64,000 nt of DNA from an uncultured Chthonomonas sp. (GTDB lineage: Bacteria; Armatimonadota; Chthonomonadetes; Chthonomonadales; Chthonomonadaceae). Made by a program: the position numbers and the translations under genes. Numbering within the stretch: position 1 is the stretch's first letter; every line of letters starts with the position of its first letter. The stretch covers positions 62,001-126,000 of the forward strand of contig CAIONQ010000107.1 of assembly GCA_903859705.1 (NCBI GenBank), in the 5' to 3' direction. The notes beneath the pieces were generated by a model. That model saw only the letters and a list, made by a program, of their open reading frames with translations, was not told the DNA's origin and made no database searches. This document shows positions 52,866-61,761 of this stretch, in pieces.

Positions 52866-53384
52866 ATGTTTGTTAGTATGGTGCGCGACGACGATAAAGA
52901 GATAGCTTTTAAGCGATCTCCGGGTGTGCGCAACGCAATTCTGCTAATACTGGGTGCGGTAGATGTTGGATCGTACCTTTTCTTTGCCGAACAGATTCGG
53001 CAGATACCAATTGGAGACTATGAGAAGCAGTACGTGTGGTGCGTACCAATTCTGATGGTGGTTATCTTCAATTTTCTTGGAATGCGCTACGCTGGCCCCA
53101 AGGATTTGGTACTGGATATCGATCAGCAAACGTATACCTATGTATCTGGCTATCCGATGTTTCCTAAGATTGTTAGTGGAACCTTTGGCGACTTTTACGG
53201 CCTGTGTGTTCGGCCGATAAAGAACCGAAATCGGAAGATAGTTTGCTACCAGGTTGAGTTGGACTGGAATGCTCCAGATTTGCCTCCATTGGTGCTGTTA
53301 AAGACCAACTCCGCAGATGAGGCGCATACACAGCAGAATATGTATGCCCACCGCCTGATCAGCATTCCTGTAGCCAAAGACTGA
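52866..53384 (+). CDS. Small membrane protein of unknown function
   Basis: Hypothetical protein, 172 residues, with two transmembrane helices (AILLILGAVDVGSYLFFA, about 24-42, and CVPILMVVIFNFLGMRY, about 58-74). A beta-rich cytosolic region (KDLVLDIDQQTYTYVSGYPM, then FGDFYGLCVRP, ELDWNAPDLPPLVLLKTNSA) recalls a PH-like or DUF-type lipid/protein-binding fold. It is the last gene of the DUF1080 operon, 15 bases after the GMC stop with AGGAG and AGGTGG in front. No family named. Confidence 0.75.
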   Translation: MFVSMVRDDDKEIAFKRSPGVRNAILLILGAVDVGSYLFFAEQIRQIPIGDYEKQYVWCVPILMVVIFNFLGMRYAGPKDLVLDIDQQTYTYVSGYPMFPKIVSGTFGDFYGLCVRPIKNRNRKIVCYQVELDWNAPDLPPLVLLKTNSADEAHTQQNMYAHRLISIPVAKD

Positions 53385-53496
53385 CATTTGGAGCGGTGCC
53401 GCCCGGAGTGGCACCCCCTGAGCGGCTACGCATGCTCCCAATTGTGCATAGCCGGAACTATATTTACTGTAATCGCCGCCCTGGAGAACCTCCTTA

Positions 53497-54771
53497 ATGA
53501 CCTCTGCCGCATCTGAAAATGTTCAGATTACCACCCTGCCTAATGGCCTGCGCATTGTAACCGAGAGTGTGCCTTATGTACGATCTGCCTCGGTGGGCCT
53601 GTTTGTTGGGATTGGATCTCGGGATGAAGAGGATGCGTCTGCCGGCATCTCCCACTTTATAGAGCACATGCTGTTTAAGGGCACAACGAAGCGTACTGCC
53701 CATCAGATTGCGGATACCATAGAGCAGCGTGGCGGTCACCTGAATGCCTGGACCGATAAAGAGATGACCACTTACCAGACGCGTGTGCTTGCTGAAGACA
53801 CCGTGTTGGCGCTGGACATTTTGAGCGACATGCTGCTGGGATCTCTGTTTGATCCCGAAGAGATGACACGCGAAAAGGGCGTAGTTATTGAAGAAATCAA
53901 GATGTACGAGGACTCACCGGAAGACCTGGTGCATGAGTTGTTTGAGAAGCTTCTGTGGGGCAAACACCCCGTTGGCAGGCCGATTATTGGCACCGAACAG
54001 ACCGTTACCGCAATAACGAGAGACGATATAACCGCGTTTATTGCGAACCGATATACTCCCGATAGAATTGTTATATCTGCAGCGGGCAATGTAGACCATG
54101 CCGAGATTGTTGCGTTTGCAGCAGAGCGTATGGGAGGCCTGGCTGGCCAGACACCAACTGCCAAAGTTAAACCGCCAAAAGCAAGCGGAAAAAGCAAATC
54201 TGCGCGGAAGCGAGATACAGAGCAAGTGAATTTCTGCCTTGGATCTCATGGATATTCCAAGCTATCACTGGAGCGATATCCACTCTCTATCCTGAACAAT
54301 GTGCTGGGCGGAAATATGAGCAGCAGGCTGTTTCAAGAAATTCGCGAGAAACGCGGGCTTGCATATAACATTGGGGCATTTAGCCGTAGTTACCGGGATA
54401 GTGGAACGTTCTGTATATACGGGGGCACCAGCCCGGCAACCTACAATCAGGTGTTGGACCTTACAAGAGCACAGACAGAAAGTGTGAAGAAGAACGGTAT
54501 CACCGAAGACGAACTCACCAAAGCGAAAACACAGGTGCGCGGCGCACTGGTGTTGGGCCTCGAGGGTATGAGCTCCAGGATGAACCGATACGGAGAGTCG
54601 CTGCTTTCGCTGGGGCGTATTGTGCCCGTGGAAGAGGTGCTTGTGCGTTACGAAGCAGTGACGAACGAGGCAATAATCGGAGTTGCAGAGCACATCTTTG
54701 CAGACGGATTGCAGACAGAGGCGACCATTGGACCCTATCCTAAGAAAGAACGCGCTGCAGAAGTAGTTTAG
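53497..54771 (+). CDS. M16-family zinc metallopeptidase
   Basis: Peptidase of 424 residues of the pitrilysin/mitochondrial-processing-peptidase family. The inverted zinc motif HFIEH is at 53-57, with the distal ligand near Glu133 (VVIEEIKMYED), so it is the catalytically competent member of the pair. The C-terminal half has GGNMSSRLFQEIREKRGLAY, the substrate-binding RGLAY/SRLFQ signature. It is the first gene of the M16-dapB cluster; a homologue (MlpA/YmxG) precedes the dipicolinate/lysine genes in Bacillus. It is cytoplasmic, with no signal peptide. The start ATG 53497 has GGAG 11 bases upstream. Confidence 0.93.
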   Translation: MTSAASENVQITTLPNGLRIVTESVPYVRSASVGLFVGIGSRDEEDASAGISHFIEHMLFKGTTKRTAHQIADTIEQRGGHLNAWTDKEMTTYQTRVLAEDTVLALDILSDMLLGSLFDPEEMTREKGVVIEEIKMYEDSPEDLVHELFEKLLWGKHPVGRPIIGTEQTVTAITRDDITAFIANRYTPDRIVISAAGNVDHAEIVAFAAERMGGLAGQTPTAKVKPPKASGKSKSARKRDTEQVNFCLGSHGYSKLSLERYPLSILNNVLGGNMSSRLFQEIREKRGLAYNIGAFSRSYRDSGTFCIYGGTSPATYNQVLDLTRAQTESVKKNGITEDELTKAKTQVRGALVLGLEGMSSRMNRYGESLLSLGRIVPVEEVLVRYEAVTNEAIIGVAEHIFADGLQTEATIGPYPKKERAAEVV

Positions 54772-54817
54772 ACATCTACTTACAACTCTTCAATCTTAAC
54801 TAAGTGGGAGACCTGAT

Positions 54818-55639
54818 ATGGGTGATATTAAGGTGGCGGTAACCGGCGCGGCGGGCAGAATGGGCCGCGAGGTTGTGCGTGCAGTGATCGAGGCCGAGGG
54901 CCTGGAACTTGTTGCGGCAATAGACCGTGGGTGCATCGGCACCGATGCCGGTGAACTTGTGGGCTGCGGAAATGCTGGAGTTGCGGTTGAGAGCAACCTT
55001 GATGAGGCACTTTCACGCACAAAGCCGGATGTGATGGTTGACTTTACGCTGCCAGAGGGGCTGATGGGCAACCTGCGGACGGCGCTTGGGCATGGAACCG
55101 CACCCGTGGTTGGAACTACAGGCCTTAACCCCGCAGACTTTGCGGAGCTTGAACAGCTATCTGCCAGTACATCTACCCCAGTGTTTATAGCGCCAAACTT
55201 TGCAATTGGCGCAGTGCTAATGATGCGGTTTGCTGCGGCAGCAGCGAAATATATGCCAGACGTAGAGATTATAGAACTGCACCATGATAAGAAACTGGAT
55301 TCTCCCTCTGGTACAGCGCTATTAACCGCGCAACGCATTGGTGAAGCCCGGCGCGCTGCCGGGGTTAGCCCAACTCCGGTGCCTGCCGGGCGAATAGAGA
55401 AGGCTGTGGGAGCGCTGGGTGCTCGCGCTGAGAACACGGGAGACGTGCCGGTGCACAGCGTACGCCTTCAGGGATTTGTGGCACATCAGGAAGTGATATT
55501 CGGTGGTCCGGGCCAGGCGCTAACTATTCGCCACGACTCCATCGATAGAAAATCGTTTATGCCGGGCGTGGTTCTTGCAGCACGCAAGGTTCGCGGTTTA
55601 ACAGGCCTTGTGATTGGCCTTGAAAAAGTGATGGATTAG
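54818..55639 (+). CDS. dapB: 4-hydroxy-tetrahydrodipicolinate reductase
   Basis: Reduces 4-hydroxy-tetrahydrodipicolinate with NAD(P)H in the lysine/diaminopimelate pathway, 273 residues. The Rossmann start is VAVTGAAGRMGREVVRAV. Then VMVDFTLPEGLM and GTTGLNPADF give the usual cofactor contacts. The catalytic signature is IELHHDKKLDSPSGTAL, with the His-His and Lys pair of the DapB family, and the C-terminal FGGPGQALTIRHDSIDRKSF block is also present. ATG 54818 follows GGGAGACCTGAT. It lies 46 bases after the peptidase gene on the same strand, and a hairpin-rich intergenic region follows. Confidence 0.96.
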   Translation: MGDIKVAVTGAAGRMGREVVRAVIEAEGLELVAAIDRGCIGTDAGELVGCGNAGVAVESNLDEALSRTKPDVMVDFTLPEGLMGNLRTALGHGTAPVVGTTGLNPADFAELEQLSASTSTPVFIAPNFAIGAVLMMRFAAAAAKYMPDVEIIELHHDKKLDSPSGTALLTAQRIGEARRAAGVSPTPVPAGRIEKAVGALGARAENTGDVPVHSVRLQGFVAHQEVIFGGPGQALTIRHDSIDRKSFMPGVVLAARKVRGLTGLVIGLEKVMD

Positions 55640-55679
55640 GCCCTAACAGCCTCGATACTTGCTAAACGAACCGGATGCG

Positions 55680-55736
55680 GGCGCTGCTTAGCGCCGTATG
55701 CAAGCACTCGGTTTGCAGCTCGAACCGGCAGAGCTG
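55680..55736 (+). terminator. Hairpins downstream of dapB
   Basis: GGCGCT-GCTT-AGCGCC at 55680-55695 is a perfect 6-bp stem with a 4-base loop, and it can be lengthened with a bulge. CAGCTC (55716-55721) and GAGCTG (55731-55736) form a second stem. No T-run follows. It may limit read-through from dapB into the next gene. Confidence 0.35.
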
Positions 55737-55783
55737 GCATCTCACCTGCGTATATGACATGCGCTCCGGCCCCCTCCGACGGG

Positions 55784-55789
55784 TATAAT
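55784..55789 (+). promoter_or_regulatory. -10 element of a probable leaderless promoter for the pyrophosphatase gene
   Basis: Perfect TATAAT ends six bases before the A of ATG 55796, so transcription would begin at or next to the start codon. No ribosome-binding site is present before that ATG. A -35 hexamer is not clear. Confidence 0.55.
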
Positions 55790-55795
55790 TAAATT

Positions 55796-57127
55796 ATGTA
55801 TCAGATCAAAGAACGCTCGGATCGATGGGATCCGTCAAAAATTTATGTGATTGGGCATCAGCGCCCGGACACCGACTCTGTGGCTTCAGCACTGGGCTAT
55901 GCCTGGTTTCTGAAATCCACTGGCAACGAATCAGTAATGGCAGCCCGTGCGGGACAACCGGGCGAGCAGGCGATATTCGCCCTGAAACGGTTTGAACAAA
56001 CCTCCCCTTTTCTGTTAACTGGCGTTGCGCCCACGTTTGGGCATGTGGCCACGATGCAGCCGTTTGTACGGCCATCGGATCCATTGCCCGCCGCCATGGC
56101 TCGCGTGGCTGAAGGAGACCGTGTTGTGCCCGTTGTAGACGACAACGGCCGCCCGGTGGGAATTGTTACTGCGCTGGCGCTTGCCCGTGCTTACAACGCC
56201 CCGATGAACTTTACTGCGATGCTCGCGCAGCCTTGCAAGCAGATAGTTGAGAACTTCCCGGCACTGGATCATCGAGATAGAATTCAGGATCACAGAAGCG
56301 GCCTGCTCAGAAGCGAGACAGACGACTTTTTGATTGTGGACGAGAACGGCGAGTATGTAGGTGTTGCAACACGCCGGCGCATACTGGATCCGCCCCGTGC
56401 CAAGCTGATACTGGTGGACCACAATGAGCTTTCTCAGGCAGTGCATGATGCTGATGAGGCTGAGATTGTTGGTGTGCTGGATCATCACCGTCTGAACAAC
56501 GCCTCAACGGCATCCCCCATTCCATTTGTTGTAGACCCGGTAGGCAGCACATCTACGCTGGTTGCTGAACGCTGCCGCGCACATGACCTACGCCCGCCGG
56601 CCGGAATTGCGGGTATGCTGCTGAGCGGTATTCTTTCAGACACACTTGTATTCTTATCTCCAACCACTACAGACCGCGACAAGAAAGCTGCAGTTTGGCT
56701 GTCTGAGCTTGCGGGTGTTCAAAGCGAAGAGTATGGGCATCAGTTACTTCGGGCCCAGCCCGGGCTTGGTGCGCGCAGTGCGGGCGATATTATGGATACC
56801 GACCGCAAGACGTACGAGCACAATGGCCAGGTGTTGAGCATTGGCCAGGTAGAAGTAACCGGCTTGCAGGAGTTGCCTGAGCGGCGTAAAGAGCTGCTTG
56901 AGGCACTTCAAGAGCGCAGAGTTCGCGAGGCATTGACGTTTATTGGCCTGATGGTTACCGATGTAGTAACTGGAACCAGCCACATGCTATGCGATGCTGA
57001 GCAATGGATAGTGACCGCACTGCCGTTTACACGTCTGGCAGACGGATTGTTTGACCTGGGCGAGATGGTTTCCCGAAAGAAACAGCTGGTACCCATCCTG
57101 ATGGCAATTATCGAGGAACTGCGCTAA
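55796..57127 (+). CDS. ppaC: Manganese-dependent (family II) inorganic pyrophosphatase with two CBS domains
   Basis: Hydrolyses pyrophosphate, 443 residues. The DHH-family metal site is visible in VIGHQRPDTDSV (His21, Asp25, Asp27), LILVDHNE and GVLDHHR. A pair of CBS domains is inserted between these motifs (about residues 65-200), as in the nucleotide-regulated group of family II enzymes; there is no DRTGG domain. DPVGSTSTLVAE and GILSDTLVFLSPTTTDRD are further family blocks, and the C-terminal DHHA2 domain has VTDVVTGTSHMLC. The start lacks a ribosome site and follows a TATAAT directly, suggesting a leaderless mRNA. It separates dapB from asd. Confidence 0.95.
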   Translation: MYQIKERSDRWDPSKIYVIGHQRPDTDSVASALGYAWFLKSTGNESVMAARAGQPGEQAIFALKRFEQTSPFLLTGVAPTFGHVATMQPFVRPSDPLPAAMARVAEGDRVVPVVDDNGRPVGIVTALALARAYNAPMNFTAMLAQPCKQIVENFPALDHRDRIQDHRSGLLRSETDDFLIVDENGEYVGVATRRRILDPPRAKLILVDHNELSQAVHDADEAEIVGVLDHHRLNNASTASPIPFVVDPVGSTSTLVAERCRAHDLRPPAGIAGMLLSGILSDTLVFLSPTTTDRDKKAAVWLSELAGVQSEEYGHQLLRAQPGLGARSAGDIMDTDRKTYEHNGQVLSIGQVEVTGLQELPERRKELLEALQERRVREALTFIGLMVTDVVTGTSHMLCDAEQWIVTALPFTRLADGLFDLGEMVSRKKQLVPILMAIIEELR

Positions 57128-57205
57128 GGGCTGATGGCACTGTCCATTGCCCTTGAGTGCCGTGGAGACCCGGCAAAAAAGACAACTACGAAAGTATTTC
57201 AAATC

Positions 57206-58225
57206 ATGACACTTTACAACGTGGCAATTGCAGGCGCCACAGGCGCCGTTGGAACCGATTTTATAAAGTTGCTGGAAGAGCGCAACTTCCCTCTGAAAGA
57301 GCTGAGGCTCCTGGCATCCGAGCGCTCAGCGGGTAAAAAGATCGAGTTCAAAGGCAAAGAGCTCACCGTTGAAGTACTCACCGAAGACTCGTTTAAAGGC
57401 ATCGATATCGCATTCTTCAGTGCTGGTGGCTCGCGCAGTAAAGAGTTTGCGGCAGCTGCGGTGAACGCAGGAGCGATCGTTATAGATAACTCATCTGCAT
57501 TCCGCATGGACCCGGAAGTGCCGCTGGTGGTGCCGGAGATAAATCCAGGCGATATTAGCGCATCGAAGGGAATAGTCGCGAACCCGAACTGCTCGACGAT
57601 TATCATGCTGATGGCAGTTGAGCCTTTGCGGCAGCTTGCGCCGGTTCGCCGCATTGTTACCTCTACTTACCAGGCTGCCAGCGGTGCCGGTGCACAGGCT
57701 ATGGAAGAGCTGTTGGAGCAGACGCGAACAGTGGTGAATGGCGGAACTGCGGCGCCGAGCATCTTCCCCCACCCAATTGCTTTCAATCTGTTTTCACACA
57801 ACACGAAGATAGATTCCACCGGGTACAACGAAGAAGAGCGCAAGATGATCAATGAATCGCGAAAGATTCTACATGACCCATCTCTGCGTATTTCAGCAAC
57901 CTGTGTACGTGTGCCTGTTTTGCGAGCGCACTCAATTAGCATAAATGTGGAGTTTGAGGCAGGCCAACGCCCAGATCTGGATGCGATGCGTGCTGCGCTT
58001 GCTGCGTTCCCGGGCGTTACCATACAGGACGATGCCGAGAACAACCACTTCCCTATGCCGCTGGAGGCCAGCGGTAAGGACGATGTGCTGGTGGGCAGGT
58101 TGCGGTATGACCTTTCGAACGACGATGCTGTTGACCTGTTTGTGTGTGGCGACCAGATACTTAAGGGCGCAGCACTAAACGGCATGCAGATCGCAGAAGA
58201 GTGGGTAAGAATTCAGCAGGCCTGA
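57206..58225 (+). CDS. asd: Aspartate-semialdehyde dehydrogenase
   Basis: NADPH-dependent step from aspartyl phosphate to aspartate semialdehyde, feeding lysine, methionine and threonine. The protein has 339 residues: NADP-binding start VAIAGATGAVGTDFIKLLEE, catalytic Cys129 in IVANPNCSTI, and the Asp-semialdehyde-binding ISATCVRVPVLRAHSISI block with the catalytic His. LRYDLSNDDAVDLFVCGDQI closes the protein. The frame is open upstream, but ATG 57206 is the family start and GAAAG lies a little before it. It lies 78 bases after the pyrophosphatase stop and 61 bases before dapA. Confidence 0.96.
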   Translation: MTLYNVAIAGATGAVGTDFIKLLEERNFPLKELRLLASERSAGKKIEFKGKELTVEVLTEDSFKGIDIAFFSAGGSRSKEFAAAAVNAGAIVIDNSSAFRMDPEVPLVVPEINPGDISASKGIVANPNCSTIIMLMAVEPLRQLAPVRRIVTSTYQAASGAGAQAMEELLEQTRTVVNGGTAAPSIFPHPIAFNLFSHNTKIDSTGYNEEERKMINESRKILHDPSLRISATCVRVPVLRAHSISINVEFEAGQRPDLDAMRAALAAFPGVTIQDDAENNHFPMPLEASGKDDVLVGRLRYDLSNDDAVDLFVCGDQILKGAALNGMQIAEEWVRIQQA

Positions 58226-58286
58226 GCTCCCGGCAGTAGCCGCGTGGGGCCAGCCTGTACGTGTACCAATTACGGAAGGATTGATG

Positions 58287-59192
58287 ATGACCGAGCCGCT
58301 GTTTGGACAGGTGCTGACCGCAATGGTGACCCCATTTGATGCAGCAGGCAATATAGATGACGCCGGTGTTGCGGGCGTTGTTGAGCATCTGCTGGCAAAT
58401 GGGTCCGATGGGATTGTTGTTTGTGGGACCACGGGTGAAAGCCCAACACTGAGCCATGCGGAAAAGCTGCATCTGTTTAAACTTGTGAAAGATATTGTTG
58501 CGGGCCGTGGACCTGTTATAGCTGGCACCGGTGGCAACGACACAGCTGCAAGCATAGCGATAACGCTTGAAGCTGCTGAGATAGGCGTGGATGGCGCGCT
58601 GTTGGTTGTTCCGCCGTATAACAAACCATCTCAGGAGGGGCTTTATCAGCACTTCATTGCGATTGCTCAAGCAGTACCGGGCCTGAAGTGCATGCTGTAC
58701 AACGTGCCGGGGCGAACCGCGCAGAATATGGATGCGGCAACCACGGTACGCTTATCATACGCTGCAGATAATATAGTTGCAGTGAAAGAGGCAAGCGGTA
58801 ACCTGGTGCAGGCTGCAGAGATATATGCAAATGCGCGGCCAGGGTTTAATATTTACAGCGGAGATGATGGCCTTGCATTGCCAATGCTGGCAGTGGGAGG
58901 CGTAGGAGTTGTTAGTGTGAGCGCTCACCTTGTGGGCAAAGATATGAAGCAGATGCATGTTAGCTTCGCTAATGGCGCCCTGGAAGAGGCCGCAAAGCTG
59001 AATGCAAAAATGCTGCCGATTGTGAAGGCATGCTTCCAGCCATCTACCCCCAGCCCTGCCCCTGTGAAGGCAGGAATGAACCTGCTGGGCGTGCCGGTTG
59101 GCGGGCTGCGGCTGCCACTGGTGGAAGCAAACAGTGCCGAGAGTGAAATTGTTCGGAAAGCGCTTGTTGCGTATGGTTTAATTTCCGAATAG
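58287..59192 (+). CDS. dapA: 4-hydroxy-tetrahydrodipicolinate synthase
   Basis: Condenses pyruvate with aspartate semialdehyde, the committed step to lysine and diaminopimelate; 301 residues, TIM barrel. The Schiff-base Lys167 is in IVAVKEASGN. Tyr138 in MLYNVPGRT and the Thr-Thr pair in VCGTTGESPTLS are the proton-relay residues. Of the two ATGs, 58287 is chosen because AAGGA is six bases upstream (58284 would leave only three). Its neighbours asd and RNase J give the same order as in Bacillus. Confidence 0.97.
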   Translation: MTEPLFGQVLTAMVTPFDAAGNIDDAGVAGVVEHLLANGSDGIVVCGTTGESPTLSHAEKLHLFKLVKDIVAGRGPVIAGTGGNDTAASIAITLEAAEIGVDGALLVVPPYNKPSQEGLYQHFIAIAQAVPGLKCMLYNVPGRTAQNMDAATTVRLSYAADNIVAVKEASGNLVQAAEIYANARPGFNIYSGDDGLALPMLAVGGVGVVSVSAHLVGKDMKQMHVSFANGALEEAAKLNAKMLPIVKACFQPSTPSPAPVKAGMNLLGVPVGGLRLPLVEANSAESEIVRKALVAYGLISE

Positions 59193-59324
59193 GTTATCTG
59201 CAACATGCAACTGGCACAGATTGGCAGTGTCGGGTGCACCCTGTGTGCGCCAAACCGATATGATAGCGGTTGGCAGGCACTTTCTACGGCCTCATCTGAA
59301 ACACACTTCTAAGGTGAGGCCATT

Positions 59325-61007
59325 TTGTTTTCTCTGAGGAATGCATTGAATTCTAAACTGAAGATTATATCCCTTGGCGGCAGTGGAGATATTGGCAAGA
59401 ACATGCTTGCTTTCCACTATGAAGATACTATTGTGGTAGTGGATTGCGGGGTTGCATTTGCCAACGAGGAGCAGCCCGGCGTAGATCTCATTATTCCAGA
59501 TATCACGTATCTTCTGGAGCACCGTGAGTGCGTCAAGGCGATCTGCCTTACCCATGGCCACGAAGACCATATTGGAGCGCTACCCTTTGTATTGAAGCAA
59601 CTGCATGTGCCGCTTTATGGCACGGCGCTTACACTGGGAATGGTGCGCGAGAAACTTGGAGAGCATGGCCTTGCGGCCAGCACCGAGTTTAATGTTTATC
59701 CAGAAAATGAACCGGTTGTTCTTGGAGATTTGAGTGTAGAGGCCGTGCACGTTACGCACTCTTTGCCAGATGCGGCCAGCCTTATTATTCGATCTCCCGT
59801 TGGCATTGTGGTTCATTCTTCCGACTTCAAGATAGACCAGACCCCCATAGATGGCCGCCTGTTTGATGCGCCACGATTTGCACAGATTGGCGACGAAGGC
59901 GTACGTCTGCTGATTTCAGACACCGTAAACGTTGAGAAGAAAGGCTGGTGCCCGTCTGAACGAAACCTCGTGCCAGTTTTCGACAGGTTTATGCGGGAAT
60001 CAGAAGGGCGTGTGATTGTTGCCACATTCGGAAGCAACCTGCACCGGGCTCAAACGGTTATTGATGTCGCAACACGTAACAACCGTAAAGTAGCAATTTT
60101 CGGCCGAAGTATGAGCCAGAATATCACCACGGCACGTTCGCTGGGTCAGCTGAAGATATCCGATAGTCAGCTGGTGAAAGTGGAAGATATAAGCAAATAT
60201 CCTGACAAGGAGATTGCAATACTTACCACCGGTAGCCAGGGTGAGCCGCTGGCCGGCCTTACACGCATGAGCCGGGATGAGAATTCCAAAATCCAAATTC
60301 GGCCATCAGATACGGTTATACTCTCCTCCACACCAATCCCTGGTAACGAGGATATGGTTTGGCGCGTTGTTAACCGCATCTTTCGACTTGGTGCCACTGT
60401 CATCTACGATGCAATAACCAATGTGCACGTATCTGGCCATGGATATCAGGAAGAGTTGAAGATGCTGATAAACCTAACCAGCCCTGAGTTTGTTGCCCCT
60501 TACCATGGTGAGCCACGGCATTACAATGCTTACAAGCGGATGGCTATGGAGATGGGATATCCGGAAGATCAGGTGCTTATATTTGAAACAGGTCAGTACC
60601 TTGAGCTGGATGAAAACGGTGTAACGCATGGCAAAGAGGCCATACCGCACGGCAGTGTTCTGGTGGATGGCATATCTGTAGGCGGTGTGAGCGACGTGGT
60701 ATTGCGCGATAGGCGGCACCTATCGCAGGATGGAACCGTGATTGTAACGGTTTCTATGGATAGATCGAATGGTGAGATACTATCTGGCCCAGATCTGATG
60801 TCGCGCGGGTTCCTGCAGCCGGAAGATAGCCAGGAGATGTTTGACATTGCTGAGGAGCGCGTGGTGGAGGCTCTTGAGGAACTGAACCTCACGGAAGGCT
60901 CTGATCTTGATACCGTGCGCGTAACAGTACATGATACGGTAAGCCGATACCTGCGCAAGCGCACGGGCAGGCGCCCGGTTGTTATCCCAATAATAATGGA
61001 GATATAA
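59325..61007 (+). CDS. rnj: Ribonuclease J
   Basis: Metallo-beta-lactamase/beta-CASP nuclease of 560 residues with 5'-exonuclease and endonuclease activity on mRNA and rRNA. Its first metal motif is THGHEDHIG (His77, His79, Asp81, His82). Further metal residues are in VEAVHVTHSLPD and HSSDFKIDQ. The beta-CASP block is VATFGSNLHRAQTVID, GRSMSQNITTARSLG and the later ASP box TTGSQGEPLAGL. The C-terminal domain is present. A TTG at 59325 is the start; GAGG (59316-59319) lies five bases before it and no ATG fits. Downstream of dapA on the same strand, probably co-transcribed. Confidence 0.95.
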   Translation: MFSLRNALNSKLKIISLGGSGDIGKNMLAFHYEDTIVVVDCGVAFANEEQPGVDLIIPDITYLLEHRECVKAICLTHGHEDHIGALPFVLKQLHVPLYGTALTLGMVREKLGEHGLAASTEFNVYPENEPVVLGDLSVEAVHVTHSLPDAASLIIRSPVGIVVHSSDFKIDQTPIDGRLFDAPRFAQIGDEGVRLLISDTVNVEKKGWCPSERNLVPVFDRFMRESEGRVIVATFGSNLHRAQTVIDVATRNNRKVAIFGRSMSQNITTARSLGQLKISDSQLVKVEDISKYPDKEIAILTTGSQGEPLAGLTRMSRDENSKIQIRPSDTVILSSTPIPGNEDMVWRVVNRIFRLGATVIYDAITNVHVSGHGYQEELKMLINLTSPEFVAPYHGEPRHYNAYKRMAMEMGYPEDQVLIFETGQYLELDENGVTHGKEAIPHGSVLVDGISVGGVSDVVLRDRRHLSQDGTVIVTVSMDRSNGEILSGPDLMSRGFLQPEDSQEMFDIAEERVVEALEELNLTEGSDLDTVRVTVHDTVSRYLRKRTGRRPVVIPIIMEI

Positions 61008-61025
61008 GCCCGAAGGTTTTCTGGT

Positions 61026-61754
61026 TTATGGAAGCAATACGGCGCGCGCGATAACCACCTGGACTTCGCGCGTGCCGTCATTTTTTGCGTCCTGTGTTGG
61101 TTGAGCTTTAATGGCATCCCCACCCTGCAGGGTAACTGGCAAAAAATCGGTTTGAATGCACCAACCTGTTTTCTCCATACGGGATAGGAGTTCCATAGAT
61201 TGCGGCCGCCCGGGATCCGATAGAATAAGGGTTCCGCCCGGTTTTACTGTTTGCCTGAAGAGTTTTTCCAGATGGTAGTGCATGGCACGCTCATACATCA
61301 CATCGGCGCCGATAACAACATCATATCGCTCTCTTACGTTCCAATCTCTCCAATCGGCAATAAACTGCCGAATATTTGTTACGCCGTTGGCGGCTGCATT
61401 TTTGCGAGCAAGCTCCAAAACACCGGGTTGATGATCAGTTTGATCGACCTGTGCACCGCACACTGCCGCGATAATGCCTGAGAGCCCCACTCCACATCCA
61501 ATTTCGAGAGTTGATTTGCCATTAACCAGGTGTGGATTGTCCATGATGAATCGCGCCATCCCTATGGCAGATTCCCATAAAAGGAAGCCATAGGGCATGT
61601 GCTCTAGATCCTCTACTGCATCAATAAGTGCATCTTGATTGTCTACAGCAAGGAGATTCCAGGTTCGGCCGCCTGCGCGAACCTGTGTGCTTTCTACAGG
61701 AATTTGCCGTGCGGCTTGCCCGGGTGTAAGGGCTGCAGGAGTATACGGTGCCAT
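61026..61754 (-). CDS. SAM-dependent methyltransferase (protein-lysine methyltransferase-like)
   Basis: Class I methyltransferase of about 242 residues. Motif I is STLEIGCGVGLSGIIAAVCG, then motif II QTDHQPGVLELARKN, and an acidic GADVMYERAM motif with ISD-type LILSDPGRP, as in the Methyltransferase_16 family that includes ETFB lysine methyltransferases. The substrate is not predictable. ATG 61754 is the preferred start; a frame to 61787 would overlap the upstream permease stop by 26 bases. It is convergent with the RNase J gene at 18 bases and downstream of the permease gene. Confidence 0.85.
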   Translation of the reverse strand: MAPYTPAALTPGQAARQIPVESTQVRAGGRTWNLLAVDNQDALIDAVEDLEHMPYGFLLWESAIGMARFIMDNPHLVNGKSTLEIGCGVGLSGIIAAVCGAQVDQTDHQPGVLELARKNAAANGVTNIRQFIADWRDWNVRERYDVVIGADVMYERAMHYHLEKLFRQTVKPGGTLILSDPGRPQSMELLSRMEKTGWCIQTDFLPVTLQGGDAIKAQPTQDAKNDGTREVQVVIARAVLLP

Positions 61755-61761
61755 TGGCTGC

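Noticed and set aside
53395-53425. GGTGCC / GGCACC repeat after the 172-residue membrane protein
   Set aside because: A 6-bp stem with a 9-base GC-rich loop, but no T-run. Too weak to call a terminator.
54796-55437. Long open frame on the minus strand across dapB
   Set aside because: It is the mirror of a GC-structured, clearly conserved dapB; the translation is Ser/Ala/Arg-rich with no family resemblance.
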